From positions 186,001-250,000 of the forward strand of contig CBDIHP010000038.1 in NCBI GenBank assembly GCA_965279195.1: DNA of 64,000 bases. The letters run 5' to 3'. The position numbers and the translations under genes are program-made. Of the stretch, positions 33,864-42,700 are shown piece after piece. The notes beneath the pieces are model-generated. The model was not told the origin of the DNA and did no database searches. It saw only the letters and a list, made by a program, of their open reading frames with translations. The stretch is from CBDIHP01 sp965279195. Its GTDB lineage: Bacteria; Planctomycetota; Planctomycetia; Isosphaerales; Isosphaeraceae. Numbering within the stretch: position 1 is the stretch's first letter; every line of letters begins with the position of its first letter.

Positions 33864-34027
33864 GCGCTGGGCGAGGGTCTCCAGACCCCGCCCTTACCTT
33901 GAGAAGCAGTACCACGAAACCGGGTCTCCAGACCCGTTCCGGGCCAACAGAATACGGGTCTGGAGACCCGGTTTGGTGGCCCCTACGTTCCCACGTGGGG
34001 CGGGGTCTGGAGACCCTCGCCCAGCGC
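33864..34027. repeat. B-family element, intact (copy B2, 164 bp)
   Basis: The 29-bp terminal inverted repeats (33864-33892 and 33999-34027, left end GCGCTGGGCGAGGGTCTCCA) are perfect inverses. Internal palindromes GGGTCTCCAGACCC occur twice more. It lies between the MarR stop and the operator of the 4Fe-4S gene. Relative to B1 the same G-to-A/C change appears in both arms. Confidence 0.92.
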
Positions 34028-34095
34028 CTACGCTCCTCGCCCAACGCGTTGCGATGAGCTTGGTTTCCTCGACATCGGTCGTCACTCGAACCCAA

Positions 34096-34110
34096 GTTGT
34101 AGACACAACA
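34096..34110. promoter_or_regulatory. MarR-type operator O2
   Basis: GTTGTAGACACAACA, identical to O1 at 13 of 15 positions with the GTTGT/ACAAC half-sites intact, ends 12 bp before the ATG of the 4Fe-4S/SCP2 gene and directly abuts the ribosome site AAAGGAGG. Binding here would block transcription. Confidence 0.75.
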
Positions 34111-34122
34111 AAAGGAGGTCCC

Positions 34123-35457
34123 ATGTCCCGGCTGGACGAGCATCCGACGGTGGTCCGGTATCGCGAGGGGCGGCTGGCGGTCGAAGAACAGACTGCGATC
34201 GACGTCGAGTGGCTCCGCGGGGTCTGCCTGGAGGCGGGGGCGGATGACGTTGGGTTCGTGTCGCTGGACCGGGCGGAGCTGGACGACCAGCGGGCCGAGA
34301 TCAAGGCGGCGTTCCCGTGGGCGACGGCGCTCGTGAGCATCGTCTGCCGGATGAACCGCGAGCCGGTGCGGAGCCCCGCGCGGTCGGTTTCGAACCTGGA
34401 GTTCCACCACACGGGCGACCACACCGACGAGGTGGCCCGGGCGGTCGTGCGGGCGCTCGAACGGCGCGGGATCAGGGCGGCGAACCCGTCGATGGGGTTC
34501 CCGATGGAGACCAATCGCTGGCCGGGCAAGGGCTGGATCGTCTCGCACAAGCCGGTGGCGGTGGCGGCGGGCCTGGGGCGGATCGGCATCCATCGGAATG
34601 TGATCCATCCCCGATTCGGCAACTTCCTCCTGCTGGCCACGGTGGTCGTGGGCGCGCCGATCTCGGAGGAGTCGCGGCCGATCGACTACAACCCCTGCCT
34701 GTCTTGCAAGCTCTGCGTGGCGGCCTGCCCGGTGGGGGCGATCGGGTCGGACGGGCATTTCGACTTCTCCGCCTGCTACACCCACAATTACCGCGAGTTC
34801 ATGGGCGGGTTCGGCGACTGGGTCGAGAACGTGGTGGAGAGCAAGGACGCGATCGACTACCGGCGCCGGGTGAGCGACGCCGAGACCGTCTCGACCTGGC
34901 AGAGCCTCAGCTTCGGGCCGAACTACAAGGCGGCGTACTGCCTCGCCGTCTGCCCGGCGGGCGAGGAGGTCATCGGCCCGTTCCTGGCCTCGCGCGGGCA
35001 GTTCCTGGAGGAAGTCGTCGAGCCGCTGCGGAGCAAGCCCGAGACGTTGTACGTGGTCGAGGGCTCCGACGCCCAGGGTTACGCGAGCAAGCGGTTCCCG
35101 CACAAGACGCTCAAGCCCGTCCACTCGGGCCTGCGGCCGAACTCGGTCGAGGGGTTCCTCTCGGCGATGCCGATCGTCTTCCAGCGCGGGCAGTCGGACG
35201 GGCTCTCGGCCCGGTATCACTTCCTCTTTCACGGATCGGAGAATGACGAAGCCACGGTGGTGATCCGCGACAAGGGCATCTCGGTCGAGCGAGGATTGCA
35301 AGGCGTGGCCGATCTGACCGTCCGGGCGGATGCGTCCACGTGGATCGGCTTTCTCCGCAAGGAGAAGAGCCTGGTCTGGGCGTTGATCCGGGGGAAGATC
35401 CGGCTCAAGGGCTCGCCGAAGTGGCTCGTGGCCTTCGGCAAGTGCTTCCCCTCGTAG
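34123..35457 (+). CDS. QueG-like 4Fe-4S protein fused to SCP2 sterol-carrier domain
   Basis: A 444-residue protein. The N-terminal 290 residues resemble the epoxyqueuosine reductase/corrinoid reductive dehalogenase family: AAGLGRIGIHRN and a first 4Fe-4S set Cys192, 195, 198, 202 (CLSCKLCVAACPVG), with further cysteines at 218, 273 and 277 (CLAVCPAG) for a second cluster. The C-terminal 100 residues (about 345-440: YHFLFHGSENDEATVVIRDKGISVERGLQGVADLTVRADASTWIGFLRKE) match an SCP2 lipid-binding domain. QueG itself lacks this domain, so a redox role on a hydrophobic ligand is more likely than tRNA modification. A strong GGAGG precedes the ATG. It is controlled by operator O2. Its TAG stop lies inside the C3 repeat. 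Confidence 0.88.
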   Translation: MSRLDEHPTVVRYREGRLAVEEQTAIDVEWLRGVCLEAGADDVGFVSLDRAELDDQRAEIKAAFPWATALVSIVCRMNREPVRSPARSVSNLEFHHTGDHTDEVARAVVRALERRGIRAANPSMGFPMETNRWPGKGWIVSHKPVAVAAGLGRIGIHRNVIHPRFGNFLLLATVVVGAPISEESRPIDYNPCLSCKLCVAACPVGAIGSDGHFDFSACYTHNYREFMGGFGDWVENVVESKDAIDYRRRVSDAETVSTWQSLSFGPNYKAAYCLAVCPAGEEVIGPFLASRGQFLEEVVEPLRSKPETLYVVEGSDAQGYASKRFPHKTLKPVHSGLRPNSVEGFLSAMPIVFQRGQSDGLSARYHFLFHGSENDEATVVIRDKGISVERGLQGVADLTVRADASTWIGFLRKEKSLVWALIRGKIRLKGSPKWLVAFGKCFPS

Positions 35458-35561
35458 GGTGTGGTGGCCGTGTCCTCGCGGCCTCCGCACCTGCCTCGTG
35501 CGGGCGCACCCGTCGGCGCGGAGCCTCGCGTCCCGTTGGTCCGCGTCGCACCACACCCTAC
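35454..35561. repeat. C-family element (copy C3, 108 bp) providing stop codons
   Basis: The ends read GTAGGGTGTGGTGG and CCACACCCTAC, the conserved C termini; the interior is shorter than in C2 and less symmetric. The TAG at 35455-35457 is the stop of the 4Fe-4S gene, and the CTA at 35558-35560 is the stop (TAG) of the convergent esterase gene, so the element contributes both stop codons. Confidence 0.8.
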
Positions 35562-37366
35562 TGGGCGTTCTCGTCGAGGTGGAGCCGGAGGATCCGGTGG
35601 ACCTCCTCGGCGGCGGAGAGGGGCTCGTTGGCGAAGTGGCTGTAGCGGATGATGTGCTCGGACTGGGCGCCGTCGAGGTGGGCGCTCCAGTAGGGGACGA
35701 CGCCGTCGGACCAGAGCGACTGCGGGCCTTCGGGGGTGAGCGTGGCGATGATCGAGTGGTAGGGGATGCCGGGGGCCATCGGCAGGTTGGCCAGGGCCGT
35801 GAGGATCGGGCTGTCCGGCTTGAGGTTGTCGACGCTGCTCGGCGGTCGCCGGCGGAAGGCCGGCGTGAGGACCTTCCGGCCGTTCAGGGCGATGACCTCC
35901 CTGTGGAGTTCGAGCAGCCTCGTCGGCGGCCGGACGAGGGCGTCGGTGAACCGGCCGATGAACTGGTTCGCCACGCCGCTGCCGCGATGGGGCGCGGCCA
36001 GGAAGACGACGCGGCCGATCGAGGGGACGGGTTCGAAATACATCAGCTCGGTCAGTAGCCGCCGGGTCTCGTCGGACATCTTCACCTGTTCAAATGGGAT
36101 CGTGAACAGGCCTTTTTCGAGGGCGTCGCCGCTCGACTGGAGCATCTGCCGCGAGATCACCCCGCCGAGGCTGTGGCCGACGACGACCATGCGGTCGAGC
36201 GCGGGGTCGGCGTGGCCGGGGTCGATCGCGTCGCGAACGGCGGCGAGTTCCTTGCGGATCCGCAGCGCCGACGTGGCGAACGGCGCGCCCGTGGGGTAGA
36301 AGGCGAACCAGAACTGGTAGCGCTCGCGGAGCACCGGGTCGGCCTGGAGGACGTTGGCCATCCGGAGCCACGCCTCGGGGTTCGAGAACAGGCCGTGGAT
36401 GAACAGGACGGGGATCTTCCCCGGCTGATACGGCGTCTGGAGGAAGATCCCCGACGGCAGGTTCGCCCGGTCGGGATCCAGCAGGCCGACCCAGGAGAAC
36501 TGGAGCATCGGCCGCGCGAGGAACTGGTGCGCCAGCGGGGTCGTGAGGTCGTACGCCAGGGGGATCCGGCAGGGGCTGCCCGGGATCGTCAGGTGCGTCT
36601 CGCCCTTCGGGTCGATGAGGTTCAGGCGGACGGGCTGGAGCCGCCAGGCCCCGCCTTCGAGGGGGCCCTGCGGCTCGATCACGGCGGTCGCGGGCAGTTC
36701 GAGGTCCTTCGGCAGGAACCGATCGGGCTCGGCCTGGCGGTCGGGGTAGTGGCTCACCGAGACCAGGGGCACACCCAACCCGGCCTGCTGGACCCGCTCC
36801 AGGTGGCTGGTCCTGGAATTCCGCGCGATCCAGACCGCATCGTTGGGCACGATCGGGAGAGTCGGGCCCGACGGGGCGATCTCGATCAGGGACGACTCCA
36901 GTCGGGACTTCCAGGCCGGGTCGATCCGCTTCTCTTCCCCCGCGCCCGAGGCGAGGATCAGTTGCTCGACCGCGTGGTTGTGGCGGTCGACCGCCTCGTC
37001 GCGGAGCTTCGGCTGGTCCGGGCCCGCCAGTGACAGGGCGAACACGGCATACGCGGCGGAATCGCGATAGGCGGCGATGGCCTCGTCGGGGTTGTGGCCG
37101 GCGGACTTCGCCGCGCGCTTCGCGAGTTCCAGCAGGCGTTCCGGCGACGCCCCGCCCGGCTGCTCGACCGCAGCGGCCAGGTCGGCGTAGGACGCCCCAT
37201 GCTTCGGCAAGAGCCGGTGATGGGCCGGCCGGATGAGCCTCGGCCGGTACTGCGGAGGCGCGGCGCAGGCGGGGAGGAACGTCAGGGCGACGAGGAACCA
37301 ACGGCGAACGCGCGGGGATGCCCCGGCGGTGCTCCGCGTCGTGATCCGTTCCCCGCCCTGCTCCAT
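35558..37366 (-). CDS. alpha/beta-hydrolase lipoprotein (esterase/lipase)
   Basis: A 602-residue protein with a lipoprotein signal (RRWFLVALTFLPAC, lipobox cysteine at residue 34). The first 270 residues are helical and beta-rich without a clear family. The hydrolase core has PVLFIHGLFSNPEAW (oxyanion region) and the nucleophile elbow VVGHSLGGVISRQ (Ser at about 399); a GSGVANQFIG segment and a late His supply likely remaining triad parts. It is probably an outer-membrane-anchored lipase or esterase. The start MEQGGER at 37366 is chosen so the signal is near the N-terminus; an upstream Met at 37417 is possible. Convergent with the 4Fe-4S gene, tails joined by repeat C3. Confidence 0.86.
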   Translation of the reverse strand: MEQGGERITTRSTAGASPRVRRWFLVALTFLPACAAPPQYRPRLIRPAHHRLLPKHGASYADLAAAVEQPGGASPERLLELAKRAAKSAGHNPDEAIAAYRDSAAYAVFALSLAGPDQPKLRDEAVDRHNHAVEQLILASGAGEEKRIDPAWKSRLESSLIEIAPSGPTLPIVPNDAVWIARNSRTSHLERVQQAGLGVPLVSVSHYPDRQAEPDRFLPKDLELPATAVIEPQGPLEGGAWRLQPVRLNLIDPKGETHLTIPGSPCRIPLAYDLTTPLAHQFLARPMLQFSWVGLLDPDRANLPSGIFLQTPYQPGKIPVLFIHGLFSNPEAWLRMANVLQADPVLRERYQFWFAFYPTGAPFATSALRIRKELAAVRDAIDPGHADPALDRMVVVGHSLGGVISRQMLQSSGDALEKGLFTIPFEQVKMSDETRRLLTELMYFEPVPSIGRVVFLAAPHRGSGVANQFIGRFTDALVRPPTRLLELHREVIALNGRKVLTPAFRRRPPSSVDNLKPDSPILTALANLPMAPGIPYHSIIATLTPEGPQSLWSDGVVPYWSAHLDGAQSEHIIRYSHFANEPLSAAEEVHRILRLHLDENAQ

Positions 37367-37510
37367 CGCGCGACTCCTCCATCGAGTCGGATCGGCCCGC
37401 CCTTTCGAGGGCGTCAAGTTCGTATCGGAATGGAGGACGTGTCCGCTGGAGGGGAGGCGTGGACACGTTTGAGCATCAAGGCGCGGTTATGCCGGTCGGG
37501 CTGACCGATG

Positions 37511-37772
37511 GTCGGGTGTGGTGCTTCGCGGACCAAAGGGATGCGATGACGCGCCGTACCGCGAACCCGGATCGGATTGCGCTGGGCGAGCATCTCCCGA
37601 TGCTGCCCCTACCGATGACGCGCCGTACGGCGAAAACGGATCTCCCGATCCGTCGTCATTCGCCATCGTCGACGGATCGGGAGATCCGGTCCGCTGGCCA
37701 CCTTCGATCTCCGGTGGGGCGGCATCGGGAGATGCTCGCCCAGCGCGTACAAGCTTCCGCACTCCGGGGGGG
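37511..37772. repeat. composite repeat: C fragment, intact B element (B4), A fragment
   Basis: A C-like left end (GTCGGGTGTGGTGCTTCGCG, 37511-37534) is followed by a 168-bp B element (37579-37746; 29-bp arms matching at 28 positions, GCGCTGGGCGAGCATCTCCC at left) and an A-type right end (AAGCTTCCGCACTCCGGG, 37751-37768). Compared with B2, B4 has GCATC...GATGC where B2 has GGGTC...GACCC in both arms, so base pairing is conserved. The full gap 37367-37779 holds no gene. Confidence 0.85.
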
Positions 37773-37779
37773 CGGGAGA

Positions 37780-39294
37780 TCAGAGCAGTTCCGGGCGCAC
37801 GCGGCCCTCGCCGACGACGCGGATGGGGCGGTTGAGTCGGTCGGGGACGAGGGATTCGGGGTCGAGGCCGAGGAGGTGGAAGGCGGTGGCGAGGATGTCC
37901 TTCGGGGAGACGGGGTTGTCGCGGACGTCGCCGCCGAGTCGGTCGGATGCGCCGATGACGCGTCCTCGCGCGACGCCGCCGCCGGCGTAGACGGTCGAGT
38001 AGACCCGACTCCAGTGGTGCCGGCCGGCACCCGGGGGCTTGGAGTCGATCTGCGGAGTGCGGCCGTGCTCGCTGAGCCAGAGGACCAGGGTCTCGTCGAG
38101 CATGCCCCGCTCGTCGAGGTCGTTCAGGAGTGCGGAGTAGGCCAGGTCGAAGCCGGGGAGGAGGTATTCTTTGAGCCGGGGGTAGTGGTTGGCGTGGGTG
38201 TCCCAGGCGCCGGTGCCGAAGAGTCCGAAGCAGTCCCAGAAGACGGTGACGAACCGGCCGCCGGCCTCGATCAGCCGCCGCGCGGCCAGGCAGGACTGGC
38301 CGAAGAGGGTGTGGCCGTACCGCTCGCGGACGCGTTCCGGCTCGCGGCGGACGTCGAGGGCCTCGCGCAACCGGGGCTGGGTCATCATCGACAGCGCCCG
38401 CGCCTGGTGGCGGTCGAAGGCGTGGGTGTCCGCCCGGGATTCGACGTGCGCGCGGGCCCTGTCGAACTCATCGAGGAGCGTCCTGCGCCCGAGGATCCGG
38501 CCGGCGGGCAAGCCTTGCGCGAGCTGGCCTTCGGGCGCGATGACGAAGTGGCCGTCGGGTGCGGTCGCCTTGTAGGGGTCGAGGAAGGTCTGGGCCTGCG
38601 AGGCGGTGATCTTCGGGGCGGCCTGCATCCCCTTGCCGGTGTAGTCGGTCCAGACCGGGTCGTACGCCTGGCCGAGGAACGCCGCGTAGGGGCCCGCGAG
38701 CAGGCCGAGGTCGCTCACCTTCGAGTTCAGGACCCACGGCAGCGCGAGGTTGCGGGGCAAGACCGGCTCGGCGCCGGGCGGGGCGTTCCGCTCGTCCAGA
38801 TAATCCACCATCGATCCGAGGAACGGCCAGTGCCGGGGCTCTCGGAGGATGGTCTCGATGGCCGGGGTGTAGGCCGGGATCCCGCTCACGGCGTAGGCGA
38901 GGCCGTGGAGCGGATAGGGGTGCGTCATGGACCGGACGACCGTGACCTTGTCCATGACCTTCGCGATGCGAGGCAGCCCCTCGCAGATCCGCAGGCCGGG
39001 GAGGCTGGTCTCGATCGACCCCATCTCGCCGCGGATTTCGAGCGGCGCGTCGGGCTTGGGGTCGAAGGTCTCGTGCTGCGGCGGCGAGCCGTAGGGGAAC
39101 AGCAGGATGCACGACTTCGCCTTGCCGAAGCTGGCGGCGAGTTCCGGGCCGGTTTGCGGGGTCGCCCCCGCCTCGATCCCCCGGAGGAACTGGCCCAGGC
39201 CGAGCCCGAAGGCCGCGAGGTTGCCGACCTGGAGCAGGTCGCGCCGGGTCATCCCGTCGCAGAGCCGCGTCGCGTTGCCGAGGATCCGCAACAT
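37780..39294 (-). CDS. DUF1501 family protein, Tat-exported
   Basis: A 504-residue protein with a twin-arginine signal (TRRDLLQVGNLAAFGLGLGQFL, arginines at 17-18). The body shows the DUF1501 features: CILLFPYGSPPQHETFDPKPDAP near the N-terminus, VVRSMTHPYPLHG, and near the C-terminus DLDERGMLDETLVLWLSEHGRTPQID followed by GRHHW. DUF1501 has an alkaline-phosphatase/sulfatase-like fold and is greatly expanded in planctomycetes, often paired with DUF1553/DUF1549 cytochrome-like partners; none is adjacent here. Function is unknown, presumably periplasmic. Ends a few bases from the A fragment at 37751. Confidence 0.93.
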   Translation of the reverse strand: MLRILGNATRLCDGMTRRDLLQVGNLAAFGLGLGQFLRGIEAGATPQTGPELAASFGKAKSCILLFPYGSPPQHETFDPKPDAPLEIRGEMGSIETSLPGLRICEGLPRIAKVMDKVTVVRSMTHPYPLHGLAYAVSGIPAYTPAIETILREPRHWPFLGSMVDYLDERNAPPGAEPVLPRNLALPWVLNSKVSDLGLLAGPYAAFLGQAYDPVWTDYTGKGMQAAPKITASQAQTFLDPYKATAPDGHFVIAPEGQLAQGLPAGRILGRRTLLDEFDRARAHVESRADTHAFDRHQARALSMMTQPRLREALDVRREPERVRERYGHTLFGQSCLAARRLIEAGGRFVTVFWDCFGLFGTGAWDTHANHYPRLKEYLLPGFDLAYSALLNDLDERGMLDETLVLWLSEHGRTPQIDSKPPGAGRHHWSRVYSTVYAGGGVARGRVIGASDRLGGDVRDNPVSPKDILATAFHLLGLDPESLVPDRLNRPIRVVGEGRVRPELL

Positions 39295-39417
39295 GGCCGG
39301 GCCCTGACTGTCCCTGCTGCTTGTTTAACCTTGTTTGGAGATACGGTCTGCGGGCGATTTGTTCAAGCCCCCATCGAGTCGGACCTCGCGATTGCCCAGG
39401 GAGCGCCCCGCCCGAAG

Positions 39418-39554
39418 GCGCTGGGCGCGGGTCTCCCGACCCCGCCCCAAGCCTGAGACCACGTACCACAGGAGCGGGTCTCCCGACCCGAAAATCCAGG
39501 GCCCTGACACGCGGGGCTTTCCGGCCTGGCTCTGGAGACCCGATCTGGTGGTAC
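39418..39554. repeat. B-family element with degraded right end (copy B3)
   Basis: Left arm 39418-39446 (GCGCTGGGCGCGGGTCTCCC) is complete with the palindrome GGGTCTCCCGACCC; a second CGGGTCTCCCGACCCG follows. The right side retains only CTCTGGAGACCCGATCTGG. The terminal GCGCTGGGC inverse is missing. It lies upstream of the DUF1501 start; the gap 39295-39786 holds this, copy A8 and no gene. Confidence 0.75.
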
Positions 39555-39616
39555 GACGTGGCGGATGTGATGGTATCTCGGTCGGGCTGCGGGAGGCTGG
39601 CCGCCTCGCCGAAAGC

Positions 39617-39733
39617 GTGGAGTGCGGACGCTCGATTCCGCTGGGTTCTCGCGGAGCTTGCTCCGCGCGCCCGGTCAAAGCTCCCGACTGTCGACTCGAT
39701 GCGGTCTCTCGGGAGCAAGCTTCCGCACTCCGG
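39617..39733. repeat. A-family element (copy A8, 117 bp)
   Basis: Left TGGAGTGCGGACGCTCG and right CAAGCTTCCGCACTCCGGG are inverted copies of moderate quality. An inner hairpin GCGGAGC/GCTCCGC is perfect. It ends 54 bp from the stop of the giant surface-protein gene and adjoins B3. Confidence 0.75.
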
Positions 39734-39786
39734 GAGGTCCTGATGACCGACCGGCGACGGGGGGCGTCGCCGGCGGGCCGGAGGGG

Positions 39787-42700
39787 TTAGCGGGTGACGA
39801 CCAGGGTGACGGTCGTGAAGGCGGTGTTGCCGAGGTTGTCGGTCACGCGGAGGCGGATGGTGTAGTTGCCGATGGTGCGGATCCCGTAGGCGTTCAGGGT
39901 GGCGGCGGTGAGGGTCTGGGTCCGGCCGAAGAAGTCGTCGATGCCGTCGCCGTTGAGGTCCCATGCGAACACGCTGTTCGGCCGGGTGTGGCCCTGCGCG
40001 GTCAGGCTGAGGGACTGGCCGAGCCGGATGGTGATCCGGTTGCTGGCGTCGGCGTTGGTGACCTTCGCGACGGGCGGGGCCACGATGTTGAACGACTTGA
40101 CGTCGGAGAAGAACACGCCGCCGGTCGTGCCCGTCGCGAACAGCGAGCCCACAGCGCCCGGGGCCGGCGGGCCGTCGACCGGCAGGCCGGTGCTGCGGGT
40201 GCGGTCGATGGTCTTGCCCTGGGTGTCGATGTAGAGCAGCCCGGTGGCGATCCCCGCGCCCTTGATGTTGACGCTGGATCCGAGTCGGTCTCCGAGGATC
40301 GAGATGGTGTCGTCGTCCTGGCCGATCTGGACGGAGGTCTGCTGGCCCGTCGGGGTCTGGCGGATGTCGACCGTGTCGGTCCCGAGGTTCGGCACCAGGA
40401 CGGCGATGCCGCCGGGGGTCGAATTGTCGAGGTAGATCAGGTCGTTGCCGGCCCCCGCGTCGGCCTGGACGACCGACTTGGCGTTGTCCGCGCCGAGGAG
40501 GCCGATGCCGAGGACGTTGATCTGGTCATTGCCGCCGTTGGTGGCGATCAGCAGGGTCGTGCCGGGGTTGGTCTCGACGACCTTGATGGAGTCGTTGCCC
40601 CCTTCGGTGGTGATGGAGACCGTCTCGAATCCCGTCGGGTAGATGAGCGGGCCGCCGGAGCCGGTGCTCGGGTAGTTGGCGAGGTAGATGAAGCTCGCGT
40701 TGACCTCGGCGTACTGGCCGCCGGCGACGTTGGTGCGGATGTCGAGGCGGTCGGCCGTCGACTTGCCGGCGAAGAGGCCGAGCGAGGCGAATCCGGTGCT
40801 GCGGGCCAGCTCGGTGCCTCGGACCTTGACGCCCCGGCCGTCGTAGCTCCAGGTCGCGGCCGAGTTCTGGTTCGAGGCGTCGAGGATCAGGACGTCCCCG
40901 CTGTAGCTCAGCCGGGCCGCCTGGGTGGCGAGCGTGGTCGGGTCGGCCTGGTACCAGAGGGTGATGGTGCTGTTGGGGGCGTTCACGGTCGCGGGGCCGT
41001 TGATGCCGTCCAGCAGCACGCGGATGTCGTCGGTGTTGCCGCCGCCGTTGACGGTGGTCAGGGTGGTGGCGGGCACGGACAGGACGCTGAAGGTGTCGCG
41101 GCCGTTCCCGAGGTTGACGTTCAGCGCGGCGAGGTTGGCGAACTGGATGTTCCCCGCCATGCCCAGGCCGGTGATCTGCGACGAGGTCATCTGGCCCGAG
41201 ACGGGTGCGCCGGTGGCGTTGACGTTGAGGGTGAGCTGCCTCGTGAAGTTATTCGGGTCGCGGGCGACGACGAGGTTCCCCTTGATCCCGGCGAGCAAGC
41301 CGTCGCCGACGGTGACGGCATGGGTCCCGGAGAACGAGTTGATCGTGACGGTCTTGCCCACCTCCACGGCGTTGACGCGGACGGCGTTGACCCCGCGATA
41401 GACGGTGACCTTCGAGCTGGGCGAGTCGATCGACCCGCCGACCTCGATCGAGGACACGCCGACCCCCGAGGCCCCGCCGCCCGCCGCGGCGGTGACGCTG
41501 GTGGCGGACGTGATCTGCCCGAGCAGCTTGACCGAGGCGGACTGGGGAGACTCGGCCCCGACGATGATGATGTCGCCGGTGGCGGCCAGGGCGGACCCCG
41601 GTGCCAGGAGGACGTCGTGGGCGCCACGGACGTTGATGAATCCGAGCGAGTTGAGGCGGGCCCCCTGCTCCACCGCGAAGTCGGTGCCGGCGGCCGCCGT
41701 CAGGTTGCGGACGGTGGTCGTCAGCGAGTTGGCGCGGAAGGTCACGCCCCGGGTCGCGGTGAGGTTCAGGTCGCGGCCGGCGTTGATCCCGCCGTAGACG
41801 TCGATGGACCCGCCCGAGGAGATCGTGACGTCGTTGCCGCCACCGATGGCCCCCTCGGCCGCGATCGATCGGTTGGCGGACTGGAGGAGGATCGAGCCGC
41901 CCGCGCTGATGCCATTGACGTCGCCGATCTGGGCGAGGGTCCAGGTGCCCGAGCCGAGCTGGTCAACGAACCAGGCCTGGCCCGCCCCGGCCCGGACGGC
42001 CAGGCGATCGACGGCGGTGCGGAAGAGGTCCACGCCCTGGGTGGCGACCACGACCGCCTGCGGCGCGATGAGGTTCTGGCTGCCGTTGGGGATCCCGAAG
42101 AATTGCCCGCCGGTGCGGACGTCGATCGCGTTGCCGGCGACGACCTGGGTGAGCCGGGTGTGGCCGTTCCGGTTGTCGTAGGAGGCGTTCCGGCCGGCCT
42201 GGAGGGATTGGAGGTCGTAATCCGACCTCACGGTCACCGTGGCGCCGGCGGGCGTGATGCCCTGGCTGGGCAGGAGCACGATGCTCGCGTCGCGTCCGGC
42301 CACGATCGAGGAGATGGTGGCGGGCTCGTTGTAGACCCAGACGCCGTTGATCTGGCCGATCTCGCGGGTGCCCCGGCGGTCGACCGAGAGCCAGGCGTCC
42401 AGGCCGGCGGAGGCGGCGATGTCGCCGCCCCCCTCGAAGGTGAGTTGGAGCGGCTGGTTGGCCTGCCCGATCGAGCCGTTGGGGGCCTGGAGGTCGAAGA
42501 ACCTCGCGGCGGAACGGAAGGTCGTCGGGTAGAGGATGTTGCCGCCGCGATTGACGACCCGGATCGTGCCCGACTCGACGATCGCGGCGTTGGAGAAGAT
42601 CACGTCCGACGCCGAGGTGTTCTCGACCGAGAGGGTCTGGTGGTTGTCGAAGAAGACCGCGATGCTGCCGGCGGTCGAATTGACATAGGTGTACGGGGAC

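Noticed and set aside
2655..39554. Reading the regularly shaped A/B/C repeats as a CRISPR array
   Set aside because: Copies are thousands of bases apart, each is an inverted pair and not a direct repeat with spacers, and no cas gene is present.
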